Origin: Paenibacillus nanensis
Lineage (GTDB): Bacteria > Bacillota > Bacilli > Paenibacillales > Paenibacillaceae
DNA length: 64,000 bases
NCBI RefSeq assembly: GCF_003583765.1
Contig: NZ_QXQA01000016.1
Span: forward strand, 1 to 64,000
Reading direction: 5' to 3'
Of this stretch, positions 23,301 through 31,198 are shown one piece after another (within the stretch, counting starts at the first letter, position 1; each line of letters begins with the position of its first letter). Under the pieces are notes generated by a model that did no database searches, was not told the DNA's origin, and saw only the letters and a program-made list of their open reading frames with translations. A program made the translations under genes and the position numbers.

Positions 23301-25563
23301 GAAAGTGGTTACCGCAGATACACAGGACGAGTTTACGATGAGCGGCCTGATCTCGGAGACGGCTTATGATGTGTATTTTGTCGCGGAGGATCTCATTCCA
23401 AATCTGCAGTTGTCTGCAACGAAGGTGAGCATCACGACAGCGGATATAACGCCTCCGGTATTTGCGCCGACGTATCCGAAGCTGAGCTCGGTAACAGGCA
23501 CCTCTGCGGACCTTAAGGTGCAGATTAACGAAGCGGGCAAAGTGTATTACGCCGTTGTGCCGCAAGGCGCCCCTGCTCCGACCAATTTGCAAGTGAAGGC
23601 CGGAACCGACAGCAACGGCGACGCCTCTATCCTCCATGGATCGAAGACGGTATCGGCCGATACAGAGGATATTTTCGCACTAACCGGATTGCATTCAGAG
23701 ACGGAGTATGACTTGTACGTCATTGCAGAAGACGACGAGGCGTCGCCGAACATACAGACGATGCCGGTGAGGCTGCAGCTTACAACATTGGATGTGACAG
23801 CGCCTGAGACTGCGCACACGTATCCGAAGATGGAATCTGTCAGCTATACGACAGCGGAGTTCAGCACGATGCTGAATGATGCAGGTACGGTTTACTATGT
23901 TGTTCTTCCGCGAGACGCGGCGGCTCCGACATCTGAGCAAGTGAAAACGGGCACGAACAGCCAGGATGAGCCTGTTACGCTTCACGGCTCGGATACGGCG
24001 GAGGCGGATACGGTGAAGCTGATGCCGCTTTCGGGCCTGACTGCGAATACAGAGTATGATCTCTACGTCGCAGCCGAGGATCAAGCAGCTCCGCCGAACC
24101 TGCAGGCGCATCCGGCAAAGCTGCAATTCAAAACGCTGGCCATGCCTGTCGATCCTCCAGTCACGGACACGCCAACTCCACCAGCTGCTCCATCTACACC
24201 ATCGTCCGGGTCGAAGGTCGAGGAGATTAACGTAGAAGTGCAGACGGGTGAAATTAGCTTAGGCACCGTCGTCTCCTTAACGCCTATTAAGCGGATCACG
24301 GAGCCGACAGGAACGATCCGGGACGACGTGACGTTAACGGCGGAGCGGGCTGGGATTACCGTAAAGGCCTTGGCGGAATCCGGCGAGAAGACGGCGCGCG
24401 TCGTCATCCCGGATACGGAAGACAAAGTTTCGAAGGTGGACTTTACCATGCCGAAATCGGCGACAAAGCTGTTGACCGATGGCAAGATCGATTTGGAAGT
24501 CTATACGGAGAACGCGAGAATTATCGTGCCGCAGCAATCTCTTATCAGCTTCCTGGATGAAGATATGTATTTCAGACTTGTTCCGATCAAGAAGGCGGAA
24601 GAACGGCAGGTCGTGCAGGAGCGCGCGAGAATGGAGCAATCCGTACAAGCGCTATCCAATGGACAAGAGGTAACGGCCGTCGCGCGGCCGATGACGATTG
24701 AGACGAATATGCAGAGCAGAGAGGTTACTCTTGTGCTCCCGCTGCGAGATGTGCAATTGCCGAAAGAAGCGGCTGAGCGAGAAGCGTACTTGAATCAGCT
24801 GATCATCTTCATCGAGCATAGCGACGGGGACAAAGAAATCGTTCGTTCGCCGCGGGTTGTTACTTATGGAGCGAACGATGAGCTGCTCGGTCTCGAATTC
24901 GACGTTAACAAGTTCAGCACATTTACGATTCTGCACGTTGATACAGATGAACACAGCCCTTATATTAACGGCTATCCGGATCATACCTTCCGTCCGGAAG
25001 CGTATGTGACGCGTGCGGAAATGGCGGCAATGCTGGCGCGCAATCTGGCCCCAGAAGCTAAGGCTGACGGTGCGGCCAGCTTCCCGGACGTCGAGAAGCA
25101 TTGGGCATTCGCGTCCATTGAAACGGTGAACGACCTTAATATGATGCAAGGCTACAAGAACGGTTTCTTCGGCCCGCAGGACGACATCACTCGCGCGCAG
25201 ATGGCGATGATCGTCTATCGTTGGCTGAATGAGACGGGAGCGCTTGAAGAAGCGGGCCGCGCTGAATATGCGGATCTCACTTCCTCGCACTGGGCTTACG
25301 AGGCAATCATTGCGATCTGGCAGTCCGGCATAATGACCGGCTATGAAGACGGAACGTTCCGTCCGGAGGACAAGCTCACAAGAGCGGAGGCTGTGAAGGT
25401 GCTGAACCGCTTGTTCCAGAGAGGACCGCTCCATGGCGTAAGCGGCCCGACCTTCGAAGACGTTCCACCAACACACTGGGCATTCAAGGAAGTGGAAGAA
25501 GCGGCTCAGGCTCATAAATGGGCACGAGATGAAGCAGGCAATGAAACGATTGTGACACCATAA
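20392..25563 (+). CDS. Secreted GLUG-repeat protein with four Fn3-like repeats and SLH anchor
   Basis: A 1723-residue surface protein. The signal peptide ends near REASA (about residue 30). Residues about 35-760 hold many GLUG motifs in two blocks, each opened by a short PFQI-type segment, likely a beta-helix. Four tandem repeats of 114-116 residues start near 790, 906, 1020 and 1136 (TYPK, INEAGKVYYVVVP, QVKAGTD, LTGL, YDLYVAAED). A Pro linker and a beta region follow, then SLH repeats from about 1521 to the end. The start chosen is ATG 20392, after AAAGGAAAGGA. The role may be adhesion or surface structure. Confidence 0.88.
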   Translation: MRSKSKKWLIVVMALAVLLQPLLGVREASAFVICPSEDSNGVYQISNAEDLNCVRDDLDGKYELTNDIDLTDYIASAGGSWTPIGSSGNPFVGSFDGKGHTITGLTINQPAASELGLFGNVSLVSGSPTGVIQNLTIDGAAVSGASNVAVLAGYVNGVPMKNVKITNSTVTSTADRAGLLVGQNSGNVTSSSVEGTVTGKNSVGGLFGQNYGTISKSYADVTLIANGGQDAGGIVGNNQGILTNLYAKGTLTATQTGNVGGIAGTNLSSMQNVYSVVTIVDGGNSSALGAVVGNNSGWIASGSVFYLDTVGAAGTVGEAKTDADLKQESMFVNAGWDFTNTWFFNPDAFGGYSYPVFEKPVNYDFAGGSGTAADPFQIETVQHLINMALPKYQSTVPDTWKYFVMKNDLALEGNWAPLGTSSVPFNGILDGGNHKITGLKATYGQSSEGVGLFGYMNNATVKNLTISQATIEAGREAGIVSGHVEKSRFYDIQVSGTVTGYGYLGGLVGNGIGAYISDSSADVTVRSAPDLAGGSQYYGGVIGSIHPGTIVNSYATGEVNAPAAERVGGLIGDAVNLTVRDSFSTGKVTGKLRVGGFAGALTSIPEPGSTGVVIFTSFAMGDVVGAEDVGGFAGFAGGFDMISLKDTFAYGRLYSNNAETASNFGGYIGFAQQYVDNSINVRHAYAAGNVIIAPETAVTAESVGPFFGKLDLRDHAPGGIQHIYYDKEAFTYTGSRSVQPYDVTGKTAAEMRQQSTFGYWDFTQTWTMVDLPTNGYPYLRFGINRIPDNAPPVWANTYPKVKTATSTSANIGVQINETGTVFYVVVPDGAQAPSASQVKAGTDAQGQAVAKSGSVLVLANTENTIPLTGLAMNTNYDVYAVAQDSAAPPNLQAAAAKVDVGIMDDAPPVFAQTYPKPTLVTADTAKIAVQINEAGKVYYVLVPQGDPVPTNAQVKAGTDADGETPLFFGSKVVTADTQDEFTMSGLISETAYDVYFVAEDLIPNLQLSATKVSITTADITPPVFAPTYPKLSSVTGTSADLKVQINEAGKVYYAVVPQGAPAPTNLQVKAGTDSNGDASILHGSKTVSADTEDIFALTGLHSETEYDLYVIAEDDEASPNIQTMPVRLQLTTLDVTAPETAHTYPKMESVSYTTAEFSTMLNDAGTVYYVVLPRDAAAPTSEQVKTGTNSQDEPVTLHGSDTAEADTVKLMPLSGLTANTEYDLYVAAEDQAAPPNLQAHPAKLQFKTLAMPVDPPVTDTPTPPAAPSTPSSGSKVEEINVEVQTGEISLGTVVSLTPIKRITEPTGTIRDDVTLTAERAGITVKALAESGEKTARVVIPDTEDKVSKVDFTMPKSATKLLTDGKIDLEVYTENARIIVPQQSLISFLDEDMYFRLVPIKKAEERQVVQERARMEQSVQALSNGQEVTAVARPMTIETNMQSREVTLVLPLRDVQLPKEAAEREAYLNQLIIFIEHSDGDKEIVRSPRVVTYGANDELLGLEFDVNKFSTFTILHVDTDEHSPYINGYPDHTFRPEAYVTRAEMAAMLARNLAPEAKADGAASFPDVEKHWAFASIETVNDLNMMQGYKNGFFGPQDDITRAQMAMIVYRWLNETGALEEAGRAEYADLTSSHWAYEAIIAIWQSGIMTGYEDGTFRPEDKLTRAEAVKVLNRLFQRGPLHGVSGPTFEDVPPTHWAFKEVEEAAQAHKWARDEAGNETIVTP
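22759..24141 (+). repeat. Four tandem ~345-bp coding repeats
   Basis: Inside the GLUG/SLH gene, units begin at about 22759, 23107, 23449 and 23797, giving periods of 348, 342 and 348 bp. Each encodes about 115 residues with the same order of motifs. The units are diverged, so they are old duplications rather than recent expansions. Confidence 0.8.
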
Positions 25564-25579
25564 ACGAAGCAAGACGAGT

Positions 25580-25611
25580 CCCATAGGGAAGTTCCCTATG
25601 GGGCTTCTTTT
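25580..25611 (+). terminator. Terminator of the GLUG/SLH gene
   Basis: CCCATAGGGAA (25580-25590) and TTCCCTATGGG (25592-25602) form an 11-bp stem followed by CTTCTTTTG. Confidence 0.7.
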
Positions 25612-25750
25612 GTATTCGGCAGAACGATAGCCTTAGCTGCTCATGGCAAGGTCCGGCATAGGGTTGCATGTAAATACTGGGCCAGGCAGGATTACTTCCG
25701 TTTAGCTTGAAATACATAATACAAAACATCAGAGAGCAGGCAACAATGGA

Positions 25751-28700
25751 ATGGAAAAACGGTGGGTGGCTGTACTCGCAGGGTTTGTTTTGATCTATAT
25801 GATCCCGCTTTCCCTAATCTTAGGATCGATGCTGAAATCGAATGGCGTTCCAAAGGCATCGGACGGCAGGATGGATTTGACCGGCTGGGATTTCGAGGGA
25901 AAGGGCAGCGTCGAGCTGTCCGGCGATTGGGAGTTCTATAGAGGCCAGCTGCTCACGCCAGACGACTTCAAAGGCAGCTCATCGAAGAGCCTGCAGCAGC
26001 TAACGGGTTATGTTCAAGTTCCAGGCAAATGGAACCGCGATATGGAGGGCAAGGCGACGGGGCACGCAACGTACCGGCTTATTGTGGAGCTGGATAGCGC
26101 GGAGGACGTGCAGAAGCTTTATGCGCTTCATACGAACAGTATCCGGCTGGCGCACCGAATTTTCTTTAATGGCGAAGAGATCGGTTCGAGCGGGAGGCCT
26201 GGGACTTCCGCCGGAAGCACGATATCGGGCAACGTTCCTTATGTCGCAGTGGGATCTGCGGCCAAGGAAGCGGAGATTATCGTACAAATCGCCAATTACA
26301 GCTATTCGTCCGGCGGTATGATTTATCCTATTTTGTTCGGTGACGTTCCGTCGGTCATGAAAAATAGAGACCGGGCGATGTGGATGGACCACGTGGCCAT
26401 TACCGGCTTTGCGATTCCGGCTTTCTTCTTCCTGCTCATGTATCGGCTTCGTAAGGATGAGCGTTCACTGCTGCATATGGGACTGTTTTGCACGGCGGCG
26501 CTGATCTATTTGCTTACCCACGGCCAGAAGCTGCTGGCGGAATGGCTGCCGGAGATGAGCTACGAGATGTTTATGCGCATCCAGCTTGGCAGCTCGGCGT
26601 TCGCCTACTACTATCTGCTGCGGTATACCGCCAGCTCGATGCAGGGGTCGGGTTATATACGCATCATTCGTGCTGGTAAGCTGGCTTCGGCGGCCATCAT
26701 CTTTATGGCTGTCTGCCTGCCGACATTGTGGTTTTCCGCCATGGAAGGGATGATTCTGCTTTATTCCTTAAGCATGGTCGGATGCGTGGCCTATATAATG
26801 GTTCGTACATTTGCGGGACGGCGTGAAGAGCGGCTGTCGTTGTTTCTTAGTTTGCAAAGCGTTCTGATCGTAATCGCCGCCTCTTTGCTGGAAGTGTTCG
26901 GAGCGTCGAACCAGCAAATGCTGATCCCTTACGGGATGCTCATCTTCGTCGTTACCCAAGCGATTATGCTGGCGCGGCGTTTCGCCGCAACCTTCCAAAG
27001 CGCGGAGCATTTGTCGGAAAAGCTTCTTACGCTAGACGGGCTGAAGGATCAGTTCATGGCCAATACGTCCCATGAGCTGCGCACGCCGCTGCACGGCATG
27101 GTGAACATCGCCCAATCGCTCACCGAAGGGGCGGCAGGCTCCGTCAATTCGGAGCAGGAAAAGCAGCTGAAGCTCATCATTTCAACAGGTAAAAGATTAA
27201 CTTCACTAATTAATGACATTTTGGATTTTGAAAAGCTGAAAGCCAGCCAAATTCAGCTGAACCTTGCACCGGTGCATTTGCCGTCTGTCGTTCAATCGGT
27301 TGTGGAGGTTATGGAATATGTGAAGGGCGGAAAAAGCATTACGTTCGTCCAAGAGTGGCCGGAACGGCTGCCGCTCCTTCATACGGACGAATCCCGCTTG
27401 CGGCAAATGTTGTACAACCTCTTGGGCAATGCGGTGAAGTTTACCGAGCGGGGGACCATTCGTATCGGTGCCGAGGTTCACCGAGATGAGGTCGTCATCT
27501 CGGTTGAGGATACGGGGGCGGGCATTCCGGCTCATCGGCTGGACAGCCTGTTCACCGCTTACGATCAGGCGGGAGATGCGATGGATTGGCAATACCAGGG
27601 TACGGGACTTGGACTCTACATTACCCGCAGTCTCGTGGAGCTGAACGGCGGTAGGATCTGGGTCGAGACGACCGAGGGGAGCGGCTCGACCTTCCGCTTC
27701 ACGATTCCTTCGGCAAGCGGGGAGGCGACGCTTTCGACCGATGTTCGTTCAGGTAAGGAATCCTTTGATGACCCGGTCGTCCAAGCGGAACAGACAGCCC
27801 TAAGAATGCCGGCCTCCTTCGGTCATCATAAAGTGCTGGTCGTCGACGATGACCCGGTTAATCGGCAAATTTTAATGAACCTGCTGTCGGTTCTAAGCTG
27901 CGAGGTGACCGCTGTCGCAGACGGAGCCGACGCACTGGACGCGCTGCATTCCGGGCCCGCTTTCGACCTTGTCATGATCGACTGGATGATGCCCCGGATG
28001 TCGGGAATCGAGCTCAGCCGGAAGATACGCGCCCGCTATTCGTTGTATGAGCTGCCGATCTTAATGCTAACGGCGAGGAGCTTGCAGGGGGACATTCAGA
28101 CAGCATTTAGCGCCGGTGTGAACGATTATCTGACCAAGCCGGTAGACGCCGAAGAGCTTAGAGCGAGGACGGGCACGCTGATTCAGCTTCGCAAGTCTGT
28201 GCGCGATGCGTTTCATGCGGAAATCGCCTTTCTGCAGGCGCAGATTAAGCCTCATTTCTTATATAACGCGCTCAATACGATTATCGCGACATGCCCGGTC
28301 AGTCCGGATCGGGCGATGGAGCTTCTGGTGGAGCTTAGCCAGTATTTGCGCAACAGCTTCGATTTCCATAATCGTGAGCAGCTTGTGCCGCTGGCGAAAG
28401 AGCTGGAACTGGTGCAGGCATACCTTGCGCTCGAGCAAGCCAGATTCGAAGACCGGCTGCAGGTCGTCTACGAGCTGCCCGATCAATGCCATGCCCTGCT
28501 ACCTCCGCTCACCATTCAGCCGATTGTGGAGAATGCCGTCAGACACGGCGTTATGCAAAAACCGCAGGGCGGCCGCGTACACATCGCGGTCACTGACGAA
28601 CCGCATGAGCTGCTGGTCAGGGTAACGGACGAAGGAGTCGGCATGCCGCAAGCGAAAGCCGACGAGCTGCTCTCCGAAGGACGGACCAGCCCCGGCGGCG

Positions 28701-28819
28701 TAGGGATGATCAATATCCATAAGAGACTTCTCTCCTTATACGGCGCGGAGAGCGGGCTTAAGGTTGCAAGCGCGCCGGGTCAAGGTACTTCTGTCACATT
28801 CCGTATCCCCAAGCGATGA
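25751..28819 (+). CDS. Hybrid sensor kinase with two kinase cores and a receiver
   Basis: A 1022-residue membrane sensor. An N-terminal membrane segment (residues 5-25) is followed by an extracytoplasmic jelly-roll-like domain (about 40-205; GDWEFYRGQLL, VQVPGKWN) and about seven membrane helices (210-410), a 7TMR-DISM-like plan. Then come HisKA with phospho-acceptor His441 (NTSHELRTPLHG) and its HATPase (NLLGNAVKFTERG, GTGLGLYITR), a receiver with Asp744 (MIDWMMPRMSG), and a LytS-type second core with His835 (QIKPHFLYNALNT) and its own HATPase. Two different kinase cores in one chain suggest an internal phosphorelay or branched output. Two receiver genes follow directly. Confidence 0.92.
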   Translation: MEKRWVAVLAGFVLIYMIPLSLILGSMLKSNGVPKASDGRMDLTGWDFEGKGSVELSGDWEFYRGQLLTPDDFKGSSSKSLQQLTGYVQVPGKWNRDMEGKATGHATYRLIVELDSAEDVQKLYALHTNSIRLAHRIFFNGEEIGSSGRPGTSAGSTISGNVPYVAVGSAAKEAEIIVQIANYSYSSGGMIYPILFGDVPSVMKNRDRAMWMDHVAITGFAIPAFFFLLMYRLRKDERSLLHMGLFCTAALIYLLTHGQKLLAEWLPEMSYEMFMRIQLGSSAFAYYYLLRYTASSMQGSGYIRIIRAGKLASAAIIFMAVCLPTLWFSAMEGMILLYSLSMVGCVAYIMVRTFAGRREERLSLFLSLQSVLIVIAASLLEVFGASNQQMLIPYGMLIFVVTQAIMLARRFAATFQSAEHLSEKLLTLDGLKDQFMANTSHELRTPLHGMVNIAQSLTEGAAGSVNSEQEKQLKLIISTGKRLTSLINDILDFEKLKASQIQLNLAPVHLPSVVQSVVEVMEYVKGGKSITFVQEWPERLPLLHTDESRLRQMLYNLLGNAVKFTERGTIRIGAEVHRDEVVISVEDTGAGIPAHRLDSLFTAYDQAGDAMDWQYQGTGLGLYITRSLVELNGGRIWVETTEGSGSTFRFTIPSASGEATLSTDVRSGKESFDDPVVQAEQTALRMPASFGHHKVLVVDDDPVNRQILMNLLSVLSCEVTAVADGADALDALHSGPAFDLVMIDWMMPRMSGIELSRKIRARYSLYELPILMLTARSLQGDIQTAFSAGVNDYLTKPVDAEELRARTGTLIQLRKSVRDAFHAEIAFLQAQIKPHFLYNALNTIIATCPVSPDRAMELLVELSQYLRNSFDFHNREQLVPLAKELELVQAYLALEQARFEDRLQVVYELPDQCHALLPPLTIQPIVENAVRHGVMQKPQGGRVHIAVTDEPHELLVRVTDEGVGMPQAKADELLSEGRTSPGGVGMINIHKRLLSLYGAESGLKVASAPGQGTSVTFRIPKR

Positions 28820-28830
28820 ATCTTCGTTTT

Positions 28831-28863
28831 GCTCAGAATTCGTTTAGAATCGGTTGATATACT
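28831..28863 (+). promoter_or_regulatory. Two-hexamer activator box and -10 of the receiver gene
   Basis: GCTCAGA (28831-28837) and GTTTAGA (28842-28848) are 11 bp apart, and TATACT (28858-28863) follows after 9 bp. The layout and the AGAATTCG core are identical to the element upstream of the GLUG/SLH gene. Confidence 0.55.
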
Positions 28864-28901
28864 GGTCAAACGAATAACTTCGAGCAAAAAGAGGGATACG
28901 G

Positions 28902-29267
28902 TTGATACGGGCATTTTTAATAGATCGTGATGAAAGGTTCGTGCGTCAGTTTGCGGAGCAGCTTGAGCAGACGGGGGAGATCGTGGTCGTCGGCCATTCA
29001 ACCCGTGGCGAACAAGCCTTGCAGCAAATACAGAGGTTGAAGCCGGATGCGCTGTTTCTCGATATCCATCTTCCGGGAATGTCAGGAATGGAGCTCGTGC
29101 AGAGGGTAAGGGAAAACGGCGACCTATTCGTCGTCTATGTCACAGGGGATAAGCATCTTGCCATAGAAGCCTTCTCCCAAAAGGCGACGGATTATTTGCT
29201 CAAGCCTGTGGACGAGGACAGATTGCATCGTGCGGCCGATCGGCTGAGACGGCTGAATAATCAATGA
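28902..29267 (+). CDS. Single-domain response regulator (receiver only)
   Basis: A 121-residue CheY/Spo0F-like receiver. The phospho-acceptor is Asp54 (FLDIHLPGMSG), with a conserved Thr (YVTGD) and Lys (LLKPVDE). There is no output domain, so it most likely relays phosphate or acts by protein contact. The start is TTG 28902 with GAGGGA five bases upstream. It lies 82 bp after the hybrid kinase, whose two cores could phosphorylate it, and just before a SARP-type response regulator. Confidence 0.87.
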   Translation: MIRAFLIDRDERFVRQFAEQLEQTGEIVVVGHSTRGEQALQQIQRLKPDALFLDIHLPGMSGMELVQRVRENGDLFVVYVTGDKHLAIEAFSQKATDYLLKPVDEDRLHRAADRLRRLNNQ

Positions 29268-29305
29268 ATATTGCAGCATAAGGATAACAGCTAGAGGTGT
29301 TGACA

Positions 29306-30421
29306 GTGAGAGCAATATTAATGGATGACGAAAGACCCGCATTGCAGCATTTGGAGAGAATGCTGAAGGAGGACGGCCGGATTCAGGTTGAGGCGATGTT
29401 CACTTCGCCTGAGGCGGCGCTCGCGCATCTGAGGCAGAATAAACCCGATATCGTGTTTTTAGACATCGGAATGCCTGGCATGAGCGGTCTTGCGGCCGCT
29501 GAATATGTGCAAGCCATGTACCCGGACCTGCCGATCGTGTTCATTACGGCCTATTCCGAGTATGCGGTTGAGGCTTTCGAGCTGCAGGCGATGGATTATT
29601 TGCTGAAGCCGATCGTGCCCGCGCGTTTTCGTAAAATGCTTGATCGCGTGGCGGCTAGCCTTGCCCGCAAAGCTCCAATGGAGCGGCTTCAGCCTCCGGC
29701 GCCTCATCCGAATCAGCCGACTGTACATTGCTTTAAGCAGTTCGAGATTGTCGACAGCGCGCCTTCCGTTTCCAACTTGAAGTGGCGTACGCTTAAATCG
29801 AAGGAGCTGTTCGCTTTCTTGCTGCATCAGCGGGAGGAGTGGGTGGCCCGAGATCTGCTGCTTGAAACGATATGGCCGCATTATGATTTGGAGCGGGCGA
29901 TCAAGCATCTGCACACATCGGTCTACCAAATACGCAAGCTGTTAAAGGAATGGCAGATTGGCGCCGTGCTGGAGTACAATTTGGAAAGCTACCGGCTTCT
30001 GCGAGGAGGGATCCGGACCGACGCGGAATTGTTCGAGACAGCTGTGCGGAACGATGATGCAGACCGCGGTCTGCGGCTGTATCGGGGGGAATATTTGGCG
30101 GAGCATGATTTTCCATGGGCGGTTCTCCGGCGTGAAGAGCTGCACCGGCAGTACGTGCGCATAATGCTTCAGACGGCGGAACGACAGGCAGCGGCCGGGA
30201 ATCCGCAGGCAGCTCTTCAGCGGTTGCTAGCCCTTCATGAAGCCGAACCGTACGAGGAAGTGATTTGCGGGAGGATTCTAAAGCTGTACAAGGATTCGAA
30301 TGATATCGGAGCTCTCAAGCGCTTCTACCATACCTTCGCGATCAGGCTTCAAACCGAGCTGAATACCGTGCCGCAGGCTGATCTTGCAACATTATATGAG
30401 GAGCTGGCAGGGAAGCCGTAA
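29306..30421 (+). CDS. Response regulator with SARP-type (winged-helix + BTAD) output
   Basis: A 371-residue protein. The receiver spans residues 1-120 with Asp53 (FLDIGMPGMSG) and Lys in LLKPI. An OmpR-like winged helix occupies about 135-230 (LKSKELFAFLLHQREEWV, HLHTSVYQIRKLL), followed by a bacterial transcriptional activator domain with TPR-like helices (about 235-371; FETAVRNDDADRGLRLYRGE). GTG 29306 is six bases after AGAGGTG; an upstream in-frame GTG at 29297 lies within that site. It is the likely DNA-binding output for the hybrid kinase. Confidence 0.87.
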   Translation: MRAILMDDERPALQHLERMLKEDGRIQVEAMFTSPEAALAHLRQNKPDIVFLDIGMPGMSGLAAAEYVQAMYPDLPIVFITAYSEYAVEAFELQAMDYLLKPIVPARFRKMLDRVAASLARKAPMERLQPPAPHPNQPTVHCFKQFEIVDSAPSVSNLKWRTLKSKELFAFLLHQREEWVARDLLLETIWPHYDLERAIKHLHTSVYQIRKLLKEWQIGAVLEYNLESYRLLRGGIRTDAELFETAVRNDDADRGLRLYRGEYLAEHDFPWAVLRREELHRQYVRIMLQTAERQAAAGNPQAALQRLLALHEAEPYEEVICGRILKLYKDSNDIGALKRFYHTFAIRLQTELNTVPQADLATLYEELAGKP

Positions 30422-30486
30422 GCTTATACATCCGACCGCATGCCTGCTTTAACTGGAGCGAGTGATGGAATGTGCAGCTATACAGG

Positions 30487-30515
30487 TTGACAAACCGAAC
30501 TGTAACTATTAATAT
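30487..30515 (+). promoter_or_regulatory. Sigma-A promoter covered by TTACAGTWAC repeats
   Basis: TTGACA (30487-30492) and TAATAT (30510-30515) have a 17-bp spacer. One element (AGTTACAGTTC, reverse strand, 30497-30507) sits in the spacer and a second (30514-30524) overlaps the end of the -10, an arrangement typical of repression. Confidence 0.6.
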
Positions 30516-30610
30516 TACAGTAACGAATAACAAGTAGCTTCCTTCTTTTTTTGAATGAAATGTATAAAATAAAGTTACAGTTACTCGGATGACATTACAC
30601 GTACAGTAAG
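30497..30610. repeat. Four copies of an RTTACAGTWAC element
   Basis: The copies are AGTTACAGTTC (reverse, 30497-30507), ATTACAGTAAC (30514-30524), GTTACAGTTAC (30574-30584) and the weaker CGTACAGTAAG (30600-30610). They fill the 202-bp spacer between the SARP-type gene and the next gene. They probably form a multi-site operator; the binding protein is unknown. Confidence 0.55.
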
Positions 30611-30623
30611 GCGGTGCAGGGAA

Positions 30624-30995
30624 ATGACATGGAGAGTTAGCGATTGGGTGTCCGGAAGAACAGTTGATGACGAGATGGTTTACGGCTTTATCGAGGCGAT
30701 TGACTGGATGCAGGGATTCATAACGCTGTTTGTCGTCAGATCGGACAATGAGGAACGAATCGGACGCACGGCAGCTGTCCGGTTGTCCTCCGTTAAAAAA
30801 GTGCCGGATGCGGCTCCGCAAGACAGTCGGCACATCCCTGACTTAATCGATTTGGCATTGGCGACTTGGGACGAAGCCTGGTTCCGGGAGCTGACGGAAG
30901 GCATGGGCCCAACGGGCCAGCCTGTATCTCAAACGAAGAGCCATACGGCGCTCCGCACGGCTCACGCGAATCGGCTGAATCACTATCTCCGATAA
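30624..30995 (+). CDS. Small protein with IDEAL-like motif
   Basis: A 123-residue protein. The N-terminal half is beta-rich (WRVSDWVSGRTVDDEMVYGF, ITLFVVRSD). The segment LIDLALATWDEAWFRELTEG at residues 73-92 closely resembles the helical IDEAL domain of small Firmicute proteins, which is often a protein-protein contact module. The C-terminus is polar. A start at 30624 is supported by AAGGCGG about nine bases upstream. It has its own sigma-A promoter overlaid by a four-copy repeat, so it is tightly controlled. Function unknown. Confidence 0.6.
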   Translation: MTWRVSDWVSGRTVDDEMVYGFIEAIDWMQGFITLFVVRSDNEERIGRTAAVRLSSVKKVPDAAPQDSRHIPDLIDLALATWDEAWFRELTEGMGPTGQPVSQTKSHTALRTAHANRLNHYLR

Positions 30996-31011
30996 ACCAT
31001 AGTGAAACGTT

Positions 31012-31044
31012 AAGAAGCTGGTCCTTGAGGGCGGCTTCTTTTTT
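31012..31044 (+). terminator. Terminator after IDEAL-like gene
   Basis: AAGAAGC (31012-31018) pairs with GCTTCTT (31034-31040), followed by TTTT. Confidence 0.65.
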
Positions 31045-31139
31045 GTAACATCACGGATGCAATCCGAGAGGGATAGGTCATGATTCTGGGTGCTGTCCTA
31101 TTATCGCTGAGTTAGATGGCCATGATCGTTCGGGAATAA

Positions 31140-31182
31140 AAACAGCCCTTGGCCGTTCCTGTTGGAGCGGTCAGGGCTGTTT
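31140..31182. terminator. Terminator of the MMPL gene
   Basis: AAACAGCCCT (31140-31149) pairs with AGGGCTGTTT (31173-31182), with an inner GGCCG/CGGTC stem. On the minus strand it is followed by T-rich sequence, downstream of the MMPL stop; it could work in both directions. Confidence 0.65.
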
Positions 31183-31198
31183 CCTTAATTTATATATT

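Noticed and set aside
24652..25584. Minus-strand open frame (310 codons) opposite the SLH region
   Set aside because: Same reason; no family, no start site, and it overlaps a clearly coding SLH segment.
30497..30610. CRISPR-like interpretation of the TTACAGTWAC copies
   Set aside because: Copies are only 11 bp, unevenly spaced and inverted in one case; no cas genes are in the window.
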